Below are positions 33,933-41,733 of a stretch of 64,000 nt of DNA, in pieces. The translations under genes were made by a program, and so were the position numbers. The stretch comes from Prevotella sp. UBA2850 (lineage in GTDB: Bacteria > Bacteroidota > Bacteroidia > Bacteroidales > Bacteroidaceae). Position 1 is the stretch's first letter. The number at the start of each line of letters is the position of its first letter. The notes beneath the pieces are model-generated. The model saw only the letters and a program-made list of their open reading frames with translations, searched no databases and was not told the origin of the DNA. The stretch lies in NCBI GenBank assembly GCA_002350805.1, contig DEFO01000004.1:1-64000 (forward strand). Reading direction: 5' to 3'.

Positions 33933-34754
33933 TCATCTGCCTTTCACGTAATAAGTCATCACATCGTATGGAAGACCTTTGATATGGGTGATGGGCGCAC
34001 GGTTGAAATCGGCAGAGGGATTGATGACATAGACGTTCTGTACATATTTTCTCAGCTCAGCGAGCAGTGAGTCTTTCTCGATGATAGAACCGCAAAGATG
34101 CAGTTCGTCTTTCTTCGCGTCGAAACCCAGTTGTTTCCACACATAGAGCAGAAAATAGACGGCATCCATGTATCGGTCCACCTCGTAGGTGTTACAGAAC
34201 TTAAACCTGCTCTTCTCGTAACAAGTGATGTCGAGCTGCTTGTCATGAAAATAGCCATACAGCTTCCGGCGGTTGCCAGTAAAGCTGCGCTGATAGAGAT
34301 GGTTCCAAACCGACGAGCTGGCCACCATCATCTTGACATCGCTGAAATGGTCGTCGATGACCAGTTTCAGGTCTTTGTTAACAGCAAACACCGCCACGGC
34401 ATTCAGTCCTGGCAACACATTATGCATCACCACATCGTTACTCTGCCTGGTGAAAGCATGCCAATAGAGTTCCGCGCAATGCTCTTCGTCGAACTCCTCG
34501 ATGGGAATCATCAGTGCAGGCGTATCGATCATCACCATCACCCTGTCGTAGCCTTGCGCCAGCATATCAGAGGTCCGGAATGCCTCGCGCAGGTTGGCGG
34601 CCATCGAGATGCCGCTCTTCACGGTATAGGGCTCAAAGAGTAGCTGGTTGTCAGCCTCAGCACTGGCCACGGCAAACGACATGCTCTTGCGGCCAATGCG
34701 GATGGTGAGCCGCGGCCGGCGCTGGAGATGGCTATTGGACACTGTCTGTTGCAT
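33933..34754 (-). CDS. DUF3822 family protein
   Basis: A 273-residue protein with a mixed alpha/beta sequence (LTIRIGRKSMSFAV, VMVMIDTPALMIPIEEF, DELHLCGSIIEKDSLLAEL) matching the DUF3822 family. This family has a diverged actin/RNase H-like fold and a gene position next to rsmD in Bacteroidota. The catalytic role is unknown. The start at 34754 gives a normal N-terminus (MQQTVSNSHLQRRPRL) and overlaps the preceding small gene by 23 nt. An in-frame extension upstream is unlikely because it would cover that gene. Confidence 0.78.
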   Translation of the reverse strand: MQQTVSNSHLQRRPRLTIRIGRKSMSFAVASAEADNQLLFEPYTVKSGISMAANLREAFRTSDMLAQGYDRVMVMIDTPALMIPIEEFDEEHCAELYWHAFTRQSNDVVMHNVLPGLNAVAVFAVNKDLKLVIDDHFSDVKMMVASSSVWNHLYQRSFTGNRRKLYGYFHDKQLDITCYEKSRFKFCNTYEVDRYMDAVYFLLYVWKQLGFDAKKDELHLCGSIIEKDSLLAELRKYVQNVYVINPSADFNRAPITHIKGLPYDVMTYYVKGR

Positions 34755-34932
34755 GTTCTTCTGACATATTGATGAATTGCTCTTCCATTTGTTGCTCGGC
34801 AGCCTGTTCCTGCTGCTGCACTTCGTTGTCGGCCTTGATCTGCCTTGTGACACTCAGGTAACAGATGAGCAACAGAAACAGCACGATGGCTGCCAGCAGA
34901 AGATTTATTTTGTAATTCGACTTATATTTCAT
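34732..34932 (-). CDS. Small single-span membrane protein, function unknown
   Basis: 66 residues with one strong transmembrane helix (about 10-27, LLLAAIVLFLLLICYLSV) and a short Gln/Glu-rich, probably coiled tail (EVQQQEQAAEQQMEEQF). It is the first gene of the DUF3822-rsmD-hmu operon: a perfect -7 box lies 25 nt upstream and its end overlaps the DUF3822 gene. This argues that it is a real gene. No family recognised. Confidence 0.65.
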   Translation of the reverse strand: MKYKSNYKINLLLAAIVLFLLLICYLSVTRQIKADNEVQQQEQAAEQQMEEQFINMSEEHATDSVQ

Positions 34933-34942
34933 TTTTTTATAT

Positions 34943-34951
34943 TACTTTTGT
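34943..34951 (+). promoter_or_regulatory. -7 box of the RecD-like helicase gene
   Basis: TACTTTTGT matches TAnnTTTG exactly, 54 nt before the helicase start codon. It interleaves with the oppositely directed promoter at 34957-34987. Confidence 0.55.
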
Positions 34952-34956
34952 CCGTG

Positions 34957-34987
34957 CAAAAGTACAAAAATCTGAATAAACGGCAAA
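34957..34987 (-). promoter_or_regulatory. Promoter of the DUF3822-rsmD-hmu operon
   Basis: On the minus strand TTTG (34984-34987) is followed after 18 nt by TACTTTTGC (34957-34965), a full Bacteroidota promoter 24 nt before the first start codon. Confidence 0.65.
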
Positions 34988-35005
34988 ATTTTAAGCAAGA
35001 ATCGT

Positions 35006-36418
35006 ATGATTACCGACGAACTTATCTATCAAATACGCCAGTCGTTCGGTCTGACACCCACCGCAGAGCAGGAAAATGCCATGCGTGTGTTTGCGGGTTT
35101 CATGGCCGATCGCAACGCCCACGCGGTCATGATCATGCGAGGTTCGGCGGGTACGGGTAAGACATCGTTGGCAGCCGCCATCGTAAAAACCATGGTGAGA
35201 CTGCAGCAGAAGGTGGTGCTGCTGGCACCTACGGGACGGGCCGCAAAGGTGTTTTCACTGCATGCCGGGCACAATGCCTACACCATTCACCGCCGCATCT
35301 ACCGCCAGAAATCACTCGACGGCAGCTTCGGCCTGAACTTCAACAGCCTTCAAAATGCACTGTTCGTCATCGACGAAGCCTCGATGGTCAGCAACGCTGC
35401 CGCCTTCGGAGAAAGCATTTTTGCCAGCGGACAGCTGCTCGACGACCTCATACAATTCGTCTACGGCGGTCAGAACTGTCGCATGATGCTCATCGGCGAC
35501 AAGGCCCAGCTGCCTCCTGTGGGTGCCGAAGAGTCGCCGGCACTCATGGCTGCGGTGCTCCGCCAGTATGGTCTTCATGTGCACGAGTGCGACCTGAACG
35601 AGGTGTTGCGACAGAGTCAGAATTCCGGCATCCTGTACAATGCCACCGTGGTGCGCCAGATGATCACACACGACGAGATGACGCAGCTGCCGCTCATCCG
35701 CTTCCGGGGGTTTGCCGACATTGTGAGGGTTCCGGGCGACGAGCTCATAGAGCAGATGAACAGCAGCTACAGCGAGGTGGGCATCGACGAGACCATGGTC
35801 GTTACGCGCAGCAACAAACGGGCTAACATCTACAATCAGGGCATTCGCAACACCATTCTGGGACGCGAGGAGGAGCTCACCACGGGCGACATGCTGATGA
35901 TCGTGAAGAACAATTACTACTGGGGACAGGGCGATCAGACCATCTCTTTCATCGCCAATGGCGACCGGGCACGCATCGTCAGGGTGCGCAACAACCGCCA
36001 ACTGTATGGCTTCCACTTCGCCGATGTGTGGCTGCAGCTGCCCGACTACGACAACTACGAGCTGCAGGCCACCGTCATCTGCGACTCGCTGACCTCCGAG
36101 TCACCGTCGCTGACCCGCGAGCAGGGCGAACAGCTGTTCAATGCCGTGATGGAGGACTATGCCGACATACCGCTGAAGCAAGACCGTTTGAAGCGCATGA
36201 AGGAGGACCGCCACTACAATGCGCTGCAAGTGAAATACGCCTATGCCGTGACATGCCACAAGGCGCAGGGCGGTCAGTGGGCCCATGTGTATGTCGACCA
36301 GGGCTATATGACGGATGACATGCTCACGCCCGACTATATCCACTGGCTCTACACGGCATTCACGCGGGCCTCGGAGAAACTTTTTTTGGTGAATTGGCCG
36401 AAAACTCAAACAGAATGA
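35006..36418 (+). CDS. RecD-like SF1B DNA helicase / AAA ATPase
   Basis: A 470-residue superfamily 1 helicase. Motif I is GSAGTGKTS (46-54), motif Ia LAPTGRAAKV, motif II VIDEASM (Asp123, Glu124), motif III IGDKAQLPPV, motif V VTCHKAQGGQW and motif VI YTAFTRASEKL. This is the core of RecD/ExoV-alpha, a 5'-3' helicase, without the N-terminal RecC-binding or accessory domains of long RecD2. No RecB or RecC gene is nearby, so it probably acts alone in DNA repair. The rmuC gene follows 13 nt later but has its own -7 box. Confidence 0.88.
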   Translation: MITDELIYQIRQSFGLTPTAEQENAMRVFAGFMADRNAHAVMIMRGSAGTGKTSLAAAIVKTMVRLQQKVVLLAPTGRAAKVFSLHAGHNAYTIHRRIYRQKSLDGSFGLNFNSLQNALFVIDEASMVSNAAAFGESIFASGQLLDDLIQFVYGGQNCRMMLIGDKAQLPPVGAEESPALMAAVLRQYGLHVHECDLNEVLRQSQNSGILYNATVVRQMITHDEMTQLPLIRFRGFADIVRVPGDELIEQMNSSYSEVGIDETMVVTRSNKRANIYNQGIRNTILGREEELTTGDMLMIVKNNYYWGQGDQTISFIANGDRARIVRVRNNRQLYGFHFADVWLQLPDYDNYELQATVICDSLTSESPSLTREQGEQLFNAVMEDYADIPLKQDRLKRMKEDRHYNALQVKYAYAVTCHKAQGGQWAHVYVDQGYMTDDMLTPDYIHWLYTAFTRASEKLFLVNWPKTQTE

Positions 36419-36419
36419 T

Positions 36420-36428
36420 TATCTTTGT
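36420..36428 (+). promoter_or_regulatory. -7 box directly before rmuC
   Basis: TATCTTTGT matches TAnnTTTG exactly and ends 3 nt before the rmuC ATG, which implies a leaderless or nearly leaderless transcript. Confidence 0.55.
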
Positions 36429-36431
36429 AGC

Positions 36432-37892
36432 ATGATAGAAACACTCTTAGCCATCATAGGGCTGCTCGTGGGAGCAGCCGTCGTTTATCTCATCAGCCAG
36501 CGGAAGACCAACCTGCTGACTGCCCAGAAGTCGCAACTGGCCAGCGACCTGGCCGTGAAACTGAGCGAGCTGGAGCAACTCTCGGCCCGTCTCACAGAGG
36601 AACGCGATGCTCACAGCCGACATGTGGAAGAGGTCAACGGACGCTACGAACAGCAGATCGAGGGCATCATCAGCCGCCACGAACAGCAGGAAAACGACGA
36701 GAAAACGCGCCACCAGCAAATGGTCGACGAGCTGAATGCCCGCCACCAACGGCAGGTGGACGAGATGAACGGACGCTTTGAGCGCGAGAAAACAGAAATG
36801 AAAGAGCAGATGGACCGACAGCTGGGCGAGCGCCTGAACCTTGTGCAAGAGCAACTGAAAACGACCACCGAGCAACTGCTGCGCCAGCGTTCTAAGGAAC
36901 TCGATGAAACCAATCAGAGCCAGATGGGCGCCATCATCAACCCGCTGAAGGAAACCATCAGCGAGATGAAACGGGCCATGGACGACAACCGCGATGCCTA
37001 CAACAAGAACACAGCCACACTCTCAGAGCAGCTGCGCCAGATGCATGAGGCTACGCAAAACATCGGTGTGGAAGCCGACCGGCTGTCGAAAGCATTGCAG
37101 AGCGGACCCAAGGTGCAAGGTAACTTCGGCGAGATGAAGCTCGACATGCTGCTCGAGCGCTTCGGATTCAGCCGGGGCGAGGAATACGACCTGCAGCAGA
37201 TGATACGCGACGAATACGGCAATGCCGTGCGCCACGAGGACACCAACGAGAAGATGATTCCCGACGTCATCCTCCACTACCCCGACCATAAAGATGTCAT
37301 TATCGATTCGAAGGTGTCGCTGACAGCCTTCATCAACTATGTGAATGCCGAGGACGACAACCAGCGCAAGCGTTATCTGGCTGAGCACATCGGAAGCATT
37401 CGCAAGCATGTGGAAGAACTCTCGCGCAAAGACTACAGCAAATACATCAACAAGACCCGCGTCACCCTCGATTATGTCATTATGTTCGTGCCCCAGGAGG
37501 CAGCCTTGCTGCTGGCACTGACCAACGACACCGACCTGTGGTCGCAGGCATTCGACAAACGAGTGTTCATCACGGGCGAGCAAAACCTGTTTGCCGTATT
37601 GCGCATGTTGCAGATTGCATGGACCCAGCAGCGGCAGACTGTCAACCAAGAGAAAGTCTATGGCTATGCCAACGAACTGCTCGACCGCGTCGGCGACTTC
37701 ATCAAGCGCTATGAGGACATCGGCGACAAACTGCAAAAAGTGCAGCAAGCCTACGATAACACCCGCAAGAAACTCGACGGCCATCAAAGCATTCTCGTTC
37801 CTGCCCGCGAACTGAGGAAGCTGGGAGCCAAAGAGAATCCCCTCCGCCCTATTCCCGACATGAGGGAAGAAGAGGAAACTGACTCAGAATAA
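36432..37892 (+). CDS. rmuC: DNA recombination protein RmuC
   Basis: A 486-residue protein: an N-terminal membrane helix (about 3-20, LLAIIGLLVGAAVVYLI), a long coiled coil (about 30-220, rich in Glu, Gln and Arg), and a C-terminal nuclease-like domain. The core has the RmuC signatures GPKVQGNFGEMKLDMLLERFGF, IPDVILHYPDHKDVIIDSKVSL and VIMFVPQEAAL, including the PD-(D/E)XK-like Asp...Asp-Ser-Lys. RmuC limits DNA inversions and rearrangements. It ends in EEEETDSE. Confidence 0.93.
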   Translation: MIETLLAIIGLLVGAAVVYLISQRKTNLLTAQKSQLASDLAVKLSELEQLSARLTEERDAHSRHVEEVNGRYEQQIEGIISRHEQQENDEKTRHQQMVDELNARHQRQVDEMNGRFEREKTEMKEQMDRQLGERLNLVQEQLKTTTEQLLRQRSKELDETNQSQMGAIINPLKETISEMKRAMDDNRDAYNKNTATLSEQLRQMHEATQNIGVEADRLSKALQSGPKVQGNFGEMKLDMLLERFGFSRGEEYDLQQMIRDEYGNAVRHEDTNEKMIPDVILHYPDHKDVIIDSKVSLTAFINYVNAEDDNQRKRYLAEHIGSIRKHVEELSRKDYSKYINKTRVTLDYVIMFVPQEAALLLALTNDTDLWSQAFDKRVFITGEQNLFAVLRMLQIAWTQQRQTVNQEKVYGYANELLDRVGDFIKRYEDIGDKLQKVQQAYDNTRKKLDGHQSILVPARELRKLGAKENPLRPIPDMREEEETDSE

Positions 37893-38070
37893 AGGAGCCT
37901 GAGGAGTTGGGAAAATGGAGAGGAAATAAAGGGAATTTCCGCACAATTCGACCACTAGAGAATTAAGAAAAAAGAGGACAAAATAACCTTTGTTCATTCA
38001 CCTGAAATCGAGATTTTCAAGCATAAAAGCATGGTCATTTTCACTTCCATCAACCCAGTTTTTCCCATAA
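37893..38070. other. Gene-free lead-in to a tandem repeat array
   Basis: No supported gene. It contains AACCTTTGT at 37985-37993, one base off the -7 consensus, and an open frame starting ATGGTCATTTTC at 38031. Together with the array that follows 78 nt after the box, the layout parallels that at 25167-25316. Confidence 0.4.
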
Positions 38071-38189
38071 TGCCTAATTGCATGCTAATTAATGCCTAAT
38101 TAGAGTGCAATTAATGCCTAATTAGAGTGTAATTAATGCCTAATTAGAGTCTAATTAATGCCTAATTGGGGTGTATTTAATGCCTAATT
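38071..38189. repeat. Six 22-bp tandem units with GCCTAATT core
   Basis: GCC(C)TAATT starts at 38071, 38093, 38115, 38137, 38159 and 38182: four exact 22-bp steps and one of 23. Units share GCCTAATTAGAGTG and end ATTAAT; single bases vary between them. It is contiguous without spacers. Confidence 0.9.
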
Positions 38190-38220
38190 GCACCAACAAA
38201 ATAACGAGAATGGAGCGCCG

Positions 38221-38262
38221 AAAAAAAGAACGTTCGAAAGAAGAGTGACTTCCTTCGAACGT
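38221..38262 (-). terminator. Terminator of the porin-like gene
   Basis: ACGTTCGAAAGAAG (38230-38243) pairs with CTTCCTTCGAACGT (38249-38262). On the minus strand the stem runs into a T-run (complement of 38221-38227), 38 nt after the stop. Confidence 0.85.
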
Positions 38263-38299
38263 ATGTATTTTGATGAACTCTGTCCTGTAGGGGATGCTA

Positions 38300-39067
38300 T
38301 CAGAACGGTTTGAAGGTGAATCCGGCCAAGAAGGCAGCTGTCTTCATATAGGGATTGGTGTTCAACTCCACAAACACGGGAATTTCTATGCTTTTATAAC
38401 GCAACTCTTTCTGGGCTCTCAATACTGCCGACACACATGCCGGACCGTCGGCATAGAAGTAATTACGCTCCCATCCTTCCTCCTGACCTTTCTCATCGTA
38501 AAGTGTGGTGTATGCTCCGGCACTCTCCATAGGTGTCATACCCGCAGAGACGGTCCAGTCCAGTCCGCCCAACTTGAAGGGGACGGCCAGCTCGACGTAG
38601 GTGGAGTAGGCCCGGCTGCCATCGAGTTTATAGTCGTTACCCCAGAACATGCAGTAGGCCTGCAGGTCAAAGTAACGGCATGAGTAGCCGATGTTTCCCT
38701 CCAGTTGGTGGGAAGTCTCCTTGTCCTTGTAAAAGAAATACTGTCCGTGGTTGCGGTCCTCGTAGTTCCACATGTCCGACAGTCCGACGTTCAGGCCGAA
38801 GGGGAACTGATAGCCGATGTTGATGTCGAGTTCTTCCTCGTCCTCGCGGTTGAATCCTTTGTTGCCCTCCACATTCACGAAAGCGCCTTTCCATGAGAGC
38901 GTTGCACCGGGTTGCAGGCTGACACCGCCCTTCTGCTGACCACGCCAGAGGTATCTGCTCAACACGGTGACCTCTACTTCGGCCTCAACATTGTCCTGAG
39001 CCATGCCTGCTAATGGGGCGAAGACCATCAGCAACAAGGTAATGAAGATTTTTTTTGTCATTTTCAT
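38300..39067 (-). CDS. Outer-membrane beta-barrel protein, porin-like
   Basis: A 255-residue secreted protein with a signal peptide (about 1-23, ending GMAQ) and regular alternating strands ending in aromatic residues, finishing GFTFKPF, as expected for an outer-membrane barrel. The stretch SRYLWRGQQKGGVSLQPGAT resembles the start of the TorF/Gcw_chp putative-porin family. The natural substrate is unknown. It has its own promoter box and terminator, so it is a single-gene unit. Confidence 0.6.
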   Translation of the reverse strand: MKMTKKIFITLLLMVFAPLAGMAQDNVEAEVEVTVLSRYLWRGQQKGGVSLQPGATLSWKGAFVNVEGNKGFNREDEEELDINIGYQFPFGLNVGLSDMWNYEDRNHGQYFFYKDKETSHQLEGNIGYSCRYFDLQAYCMFWGNDYKLDGSRAYSTYVELAVPFKLGGLDWTVSAGMTPMESAGAYTTLYDEKGQEEGWERNYFYADGPACVSAVLRAQKELRYKSIEIPVFVELNTNPYMKTAAFLAGFTFKPF

Positions 39068-39149
39068 ACGTTCTGTTTTTGATTCGTCTACAGCGCTGAC
39101 ACAGTCGCCATCGCTGTCTCTTTTAGGAAGGTTTCCTGCCTAAGGTGGT

Positions 39150-39158
39150 GCAAAGATA
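39150..39158 (-). promoter_or_regulatory. -7 box of the porin-like gene
   Basis: On the minus strand TATCTTTGC matches the consensus exactly, about 83 nt before the start codon. Confidence 0.55.
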
Positions 39159-39189
39159 CAACTAAAAATCGGAATTATGAAGAAAAACA

Positions 39190-39242
39190 ACAAAAAAAAA
39201 CCGATGGCAGCACCATCGGATGATGTCTCATGCTGCCATCGG
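39190..39242 (-). terminator. Terminator of the C1 peptidase gene
   Basis: CCGATGGCAGCA (39201-39212) pairs perfectly with TGCTGCCATCGG (39231-39242). It runs into a T-tract on the minus strand (complement of 39192-39200), about 30 nt after the stop codon. Confidence 0.9.
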
Positions 39243-39271
39243 CTAGGGTTGAACGATGTAGGTAGCCGTCT

Positions 39272-40666
39272 TTACTCGTCCTCGGCAAAGAGAGGATCCT
39301 CGGGAACAACCATGACGGGTTTCTGCTCGAACTGGCGCAGCATCTCGGGAGAGACATACTTCTTGTCGACCACCAGGCGGAACATATACTCGCGGAACCA
39401 CTCAGGAGTCATGATGACACAACCGCCATTCTCGCCCCACGACGGTCCCCAAGAGTTCTCCACTTTCCACTTGCGGGGATTGCCCTGGGCGTCGAGGTCG
39501 ACGGCAGTCAGCGTCATGGCATGGGTGGAGCCACTGTCGAAAGTGGCGATACGCTGGGCCTTATTCATGGTAAAGGTTGTACCGAAGAGCGAGCCGTAAT
39601 CGAAGTTGTTGATGTCGGCATAGCCGCGCTTACGGTCGAGGAACTTGCCTGCATCGTAAGAGCTGTAGAGCTTGCGGCCGTCTTTGAGGGCAGCGATGGC
39701 CAGCTTCTCGATGTCGTCCATCGGCAGATTGAGGTATTTCCAGTTGTGTCCGTCGTACATGTGGCGGTCGAGGTCGACCTCATAAGTCTTGTAGTAGTCG
39801 CGTCGCGGGTCGTTCATCACCATGATGAAAGTACCGTTCAGGTCGTCGCCCACCACCTCTTTATAGAAGCTCTGCGGCGTGTAGGTCTTCGGAGCGGTCA
39901 CAGCACGTCCGCGGCTGTTGGTGAAGGCATAGGTGAACTCCATGGGCGGCTGTCCGATGGTCAGCGAGAGCATGTGATAGATGACGCCCAGCATCTCGGT
40001 CTTGGCAGCCTCTATCTCTTTTTGTTTCTTGCCCTTGGCCACCATGTCGCGCAATTGGAGTCCTTGCTCACGCAGTTTCGACTTGATGAGAGTGGCCATC
40101 TTCGAGGTGTTATCGCTGGAGAACGACTCGGGCATCACGGCCTTGGGCACCAGTCCGTATTTGGCTGTCAGGTCGGCCACGCCACAGAAGGTGCCGCCGT
40201 CGCTCACGGGATGATGGAAGAAGAACTGAACGCGCTGATCGTCGATGGGTTTCTTGCCGGTATCGATGACGCCCTGCAGGAAGAGGTTGGCCTTTTCCAA
40301 CTGGTCCCAGAAGAAGAGGTAGGCCTGTGAGAACTCGACGGTGAGCGAGTCGGTCTTCTGAGCGAAATTAGAGCGCAGCACATTAAATCCGGAGAACATC
40401 CAGCAACGGCCTGAGCTCTTCTGGTCGCTGATGCTCTGTTTCTTGGTCTCAACATTGAAATAGGTGTCCAACTGGCGGGCAGTCTCATGGTTCTTAGCCA
40501 GGTTGTCGATGGCATTGGCGGCAATGGCATTGCCAATGGCACGGTCGGCAGCGGTTTGTTTCTGACTCTGCTGAATCTGCTTCAGCATCTGTGGGGAGAT
40601 TCCTCCTTGTGCAAAGCTTGTCAGGCAAGCGCACATCACACACACAATACTTACAATTCTTTTCAT
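39272..40666 (-). CDS. Secreted C1B cysteine peptidase (aminopeptidase C / bleomycin hydrolase family)
   Basis: A 464-residue protein with a signal peptide (about 1-20, ending SFAQ). Papain-type catalytic residues are visible: Gln and Cys in QKSSGRCWMFSGFN, His in GSTHAMTLTAV and Asn in WKVENSWG. Length and motif spacing match PepC/bleomycin hydrolase, which forms hexameric self-compartmentalised aminopeptidases. The signal peptide places it in the periplasm, unlike cytoplasmic PepC of lactic bacteria. It follows panE by 36 nt on the same strand. Confidence 0.9.
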   Translation of the reverse strand: MKRIVSIVCVMCACLTSFAQGGISPQMLKQIQQSQKQTAADRAIGNAIAANAIDNLAKNHETARQLDTYFNVETKKQSISDQKSSGRCWMFSGFNVLRSNFAQKTDSLTVEFSQAYLFFWDQLEKANLFLQGVIDTGKKPIDDQRVQFFFHHPVSDGGTFCGVADLTAKYGLVPKAVMPESFSSDNTSKMATLIKSKLREQGLQLRDMVAKGKKQKEIEAAKTEMLGVIYHMLSLTIGQPPMEFTYAFTNSRGRAVTAPKTYTPQSFYKEVVGDDLNGTFIMVMNDPRRDYYKTYEVDLDRHMYDGHNWKYLNLPMDDIEKLAIAALKDGRKLYSSYDAGKFLDRKRGYADINNFDYGSLFGTTFTMNKAQRIATFDSGSTHAMTLTAVDLDAQGNPRKWKVENSWGPSWGENGGCVIMTPEWFREYMFRLVVDKKYVSPEMLRQFEQKPVMVVPEDPLFAEDE

Positions 40667-40702
40667 ATATTTAGAGTTTAGGGTTTGTCATTTTTTCTGA
40701 CA

Positions 40703-41626
40703 TCAGGCGCCCTGACGCTTATTCTTGCTTGCCAGGAATTTCAGCTCTGCCTCAAGCATCTCCAACTTGGGCATGCTATATCCTGCTTTCCGCGCCTCGG
40801 CGATAGGACGCGAGTAAAGATACTCTATCTCCAAGGGACGGTGATAGTCGTAATCGAGCTTCATGCTGGGCGAATAGGGTACCATGGCGTCGGTGGTCAT
40901 CAGCATCTTCTCGGCAAACGAAGCATCGATGTTCTGCACGCCAAGATGGCGGGCCGCGCCAATGACCTCCATCATCAGGTCGTGAATGAGCTTCCGCGTG
41001 AACGAGTTCTTCAGCAGTTGGTCGGTGCTGGTGTTCAGCGCCACGGTCATTCCGTTGAACGGCATGTTCCACACGGCCTTCTTCCAGCGCGCCTCATGGT
41101 ATTCCACCTGGCGGGTGTTGATGCCGGCAGCCACAAAGTCGGCCACCAGCTGTTGCATACGGTCTGCATCACGGCAGGAGTAGTTGGCCAGATTGATGCT
41201 GCCATAGCACTGATGGTTCACCAGTCCGGGCTTTGTCTTGGCCGAGCAGATGAAAGCCAGACCGGCTACCAGCTGCACTTCGGGGAACATCTGCTGCACA
41301 TCGTCTTCAATGCCGATGCCGTTTTCTATCATCACCACTGCCGTATGGCTGCCGAGCAGGGGCGGCAGCAATTCGCTCAGCAGATGATTGTTCACCGACT
41401 TGAGGCACACCAACACCACATCGCACACGGGCATATCGGCCGTCTGCCGATAGGCATTCACATGGTCAAGATGAAACGAGCCGTCGCACGAGTCAACCTG
41501 CAAGCCATACTCGCACACATATTCATAATCCTTGTGCAACAAGAAGTGCACATCCATCCCGGCATGCGCCAGTTTTCCACCATAGAAGCCACCAATGGCT
41601 CCAGTTCCAATAATTCCGTATTTCAT
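40703..41626 (-). CDS. panE: Ketopantoate reductase family protein (2-dehydropantoate 2-reductase)
   Basis: About 307 residues with the N-terminal NADP motif GIIGTGAIGGFYGG (4-17) and the ketopantoate reductase features VLVCLKSVNNH, MIENGIGIED and the C-terminal helical domain with HEARWKKAVWNMPFN (catalytic Lys). It reduces 2-dehydropantoate to pantoate in pantothenate/CoA synthesis. The start at 41626 (MKYGIIG) is chosen because an upstream ATG at 41635 abuts the -7 box and would precede the likely transcription start. Confidence 0.85.
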   Translation of the reverse strand: MKYGIIGTGAIGGFYGGKLAHAGMDVHFLLHKDYEYVCEYGLQVDSCDGSFHLDHVNAYRQTADMPVCDVVLVCLKSVNNHLLSELLPPLLGSHTAVVMIENGIGIEDDVQQMFPEVQLVAGLAFICSAKTKPGLVNHQCYGSINLANYSCRDADRMQQLVADFVAAGINTRQVEYHEARWKKAVWNMPFNGMTVALNTSTDQLLKNSFTRKLIHDLMMEVIGAARHLGVQNIDASFAEKMLMTTDAMVPYSPSMKLDYDYHRPLEIEYLYSRPIAEARKAGYSMPKLEMLEAELKFLASKNKRQGA

Positions 41627-41635
41627 AAATTTCAT

Positions 41636-41644
41636 GCAAAGATA
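41636..41644 (-). promoter_or_regulatory. -7 box directly before panE
   Basis: On the minus strand TATCTTTGC matches the consensus exactly and lies 9 nt before the chosen start codon, so the leader would be only a few bases. Confidence 0.55.
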
Positions 41645-41733
41645 CATCATTCTTATGACATAAGCAAACGAAAAACATCGAAAGATTTTGATTTCTCACT
41701 AAAAAAGCGTAACTTCGCAGCGGAAATAGCATC

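Noticed and set aside
38071..38189. Possible CRISPR array
   Set aside because: Pure tandem repeat with no spacers and single-base differences between units.
41627..41650. Upstream starts for panE
   Set aside because: These ATG codons overlap or touch the -7 box, so they would not be in the transcript; the Rossmann motif begins right after the start at 41626.
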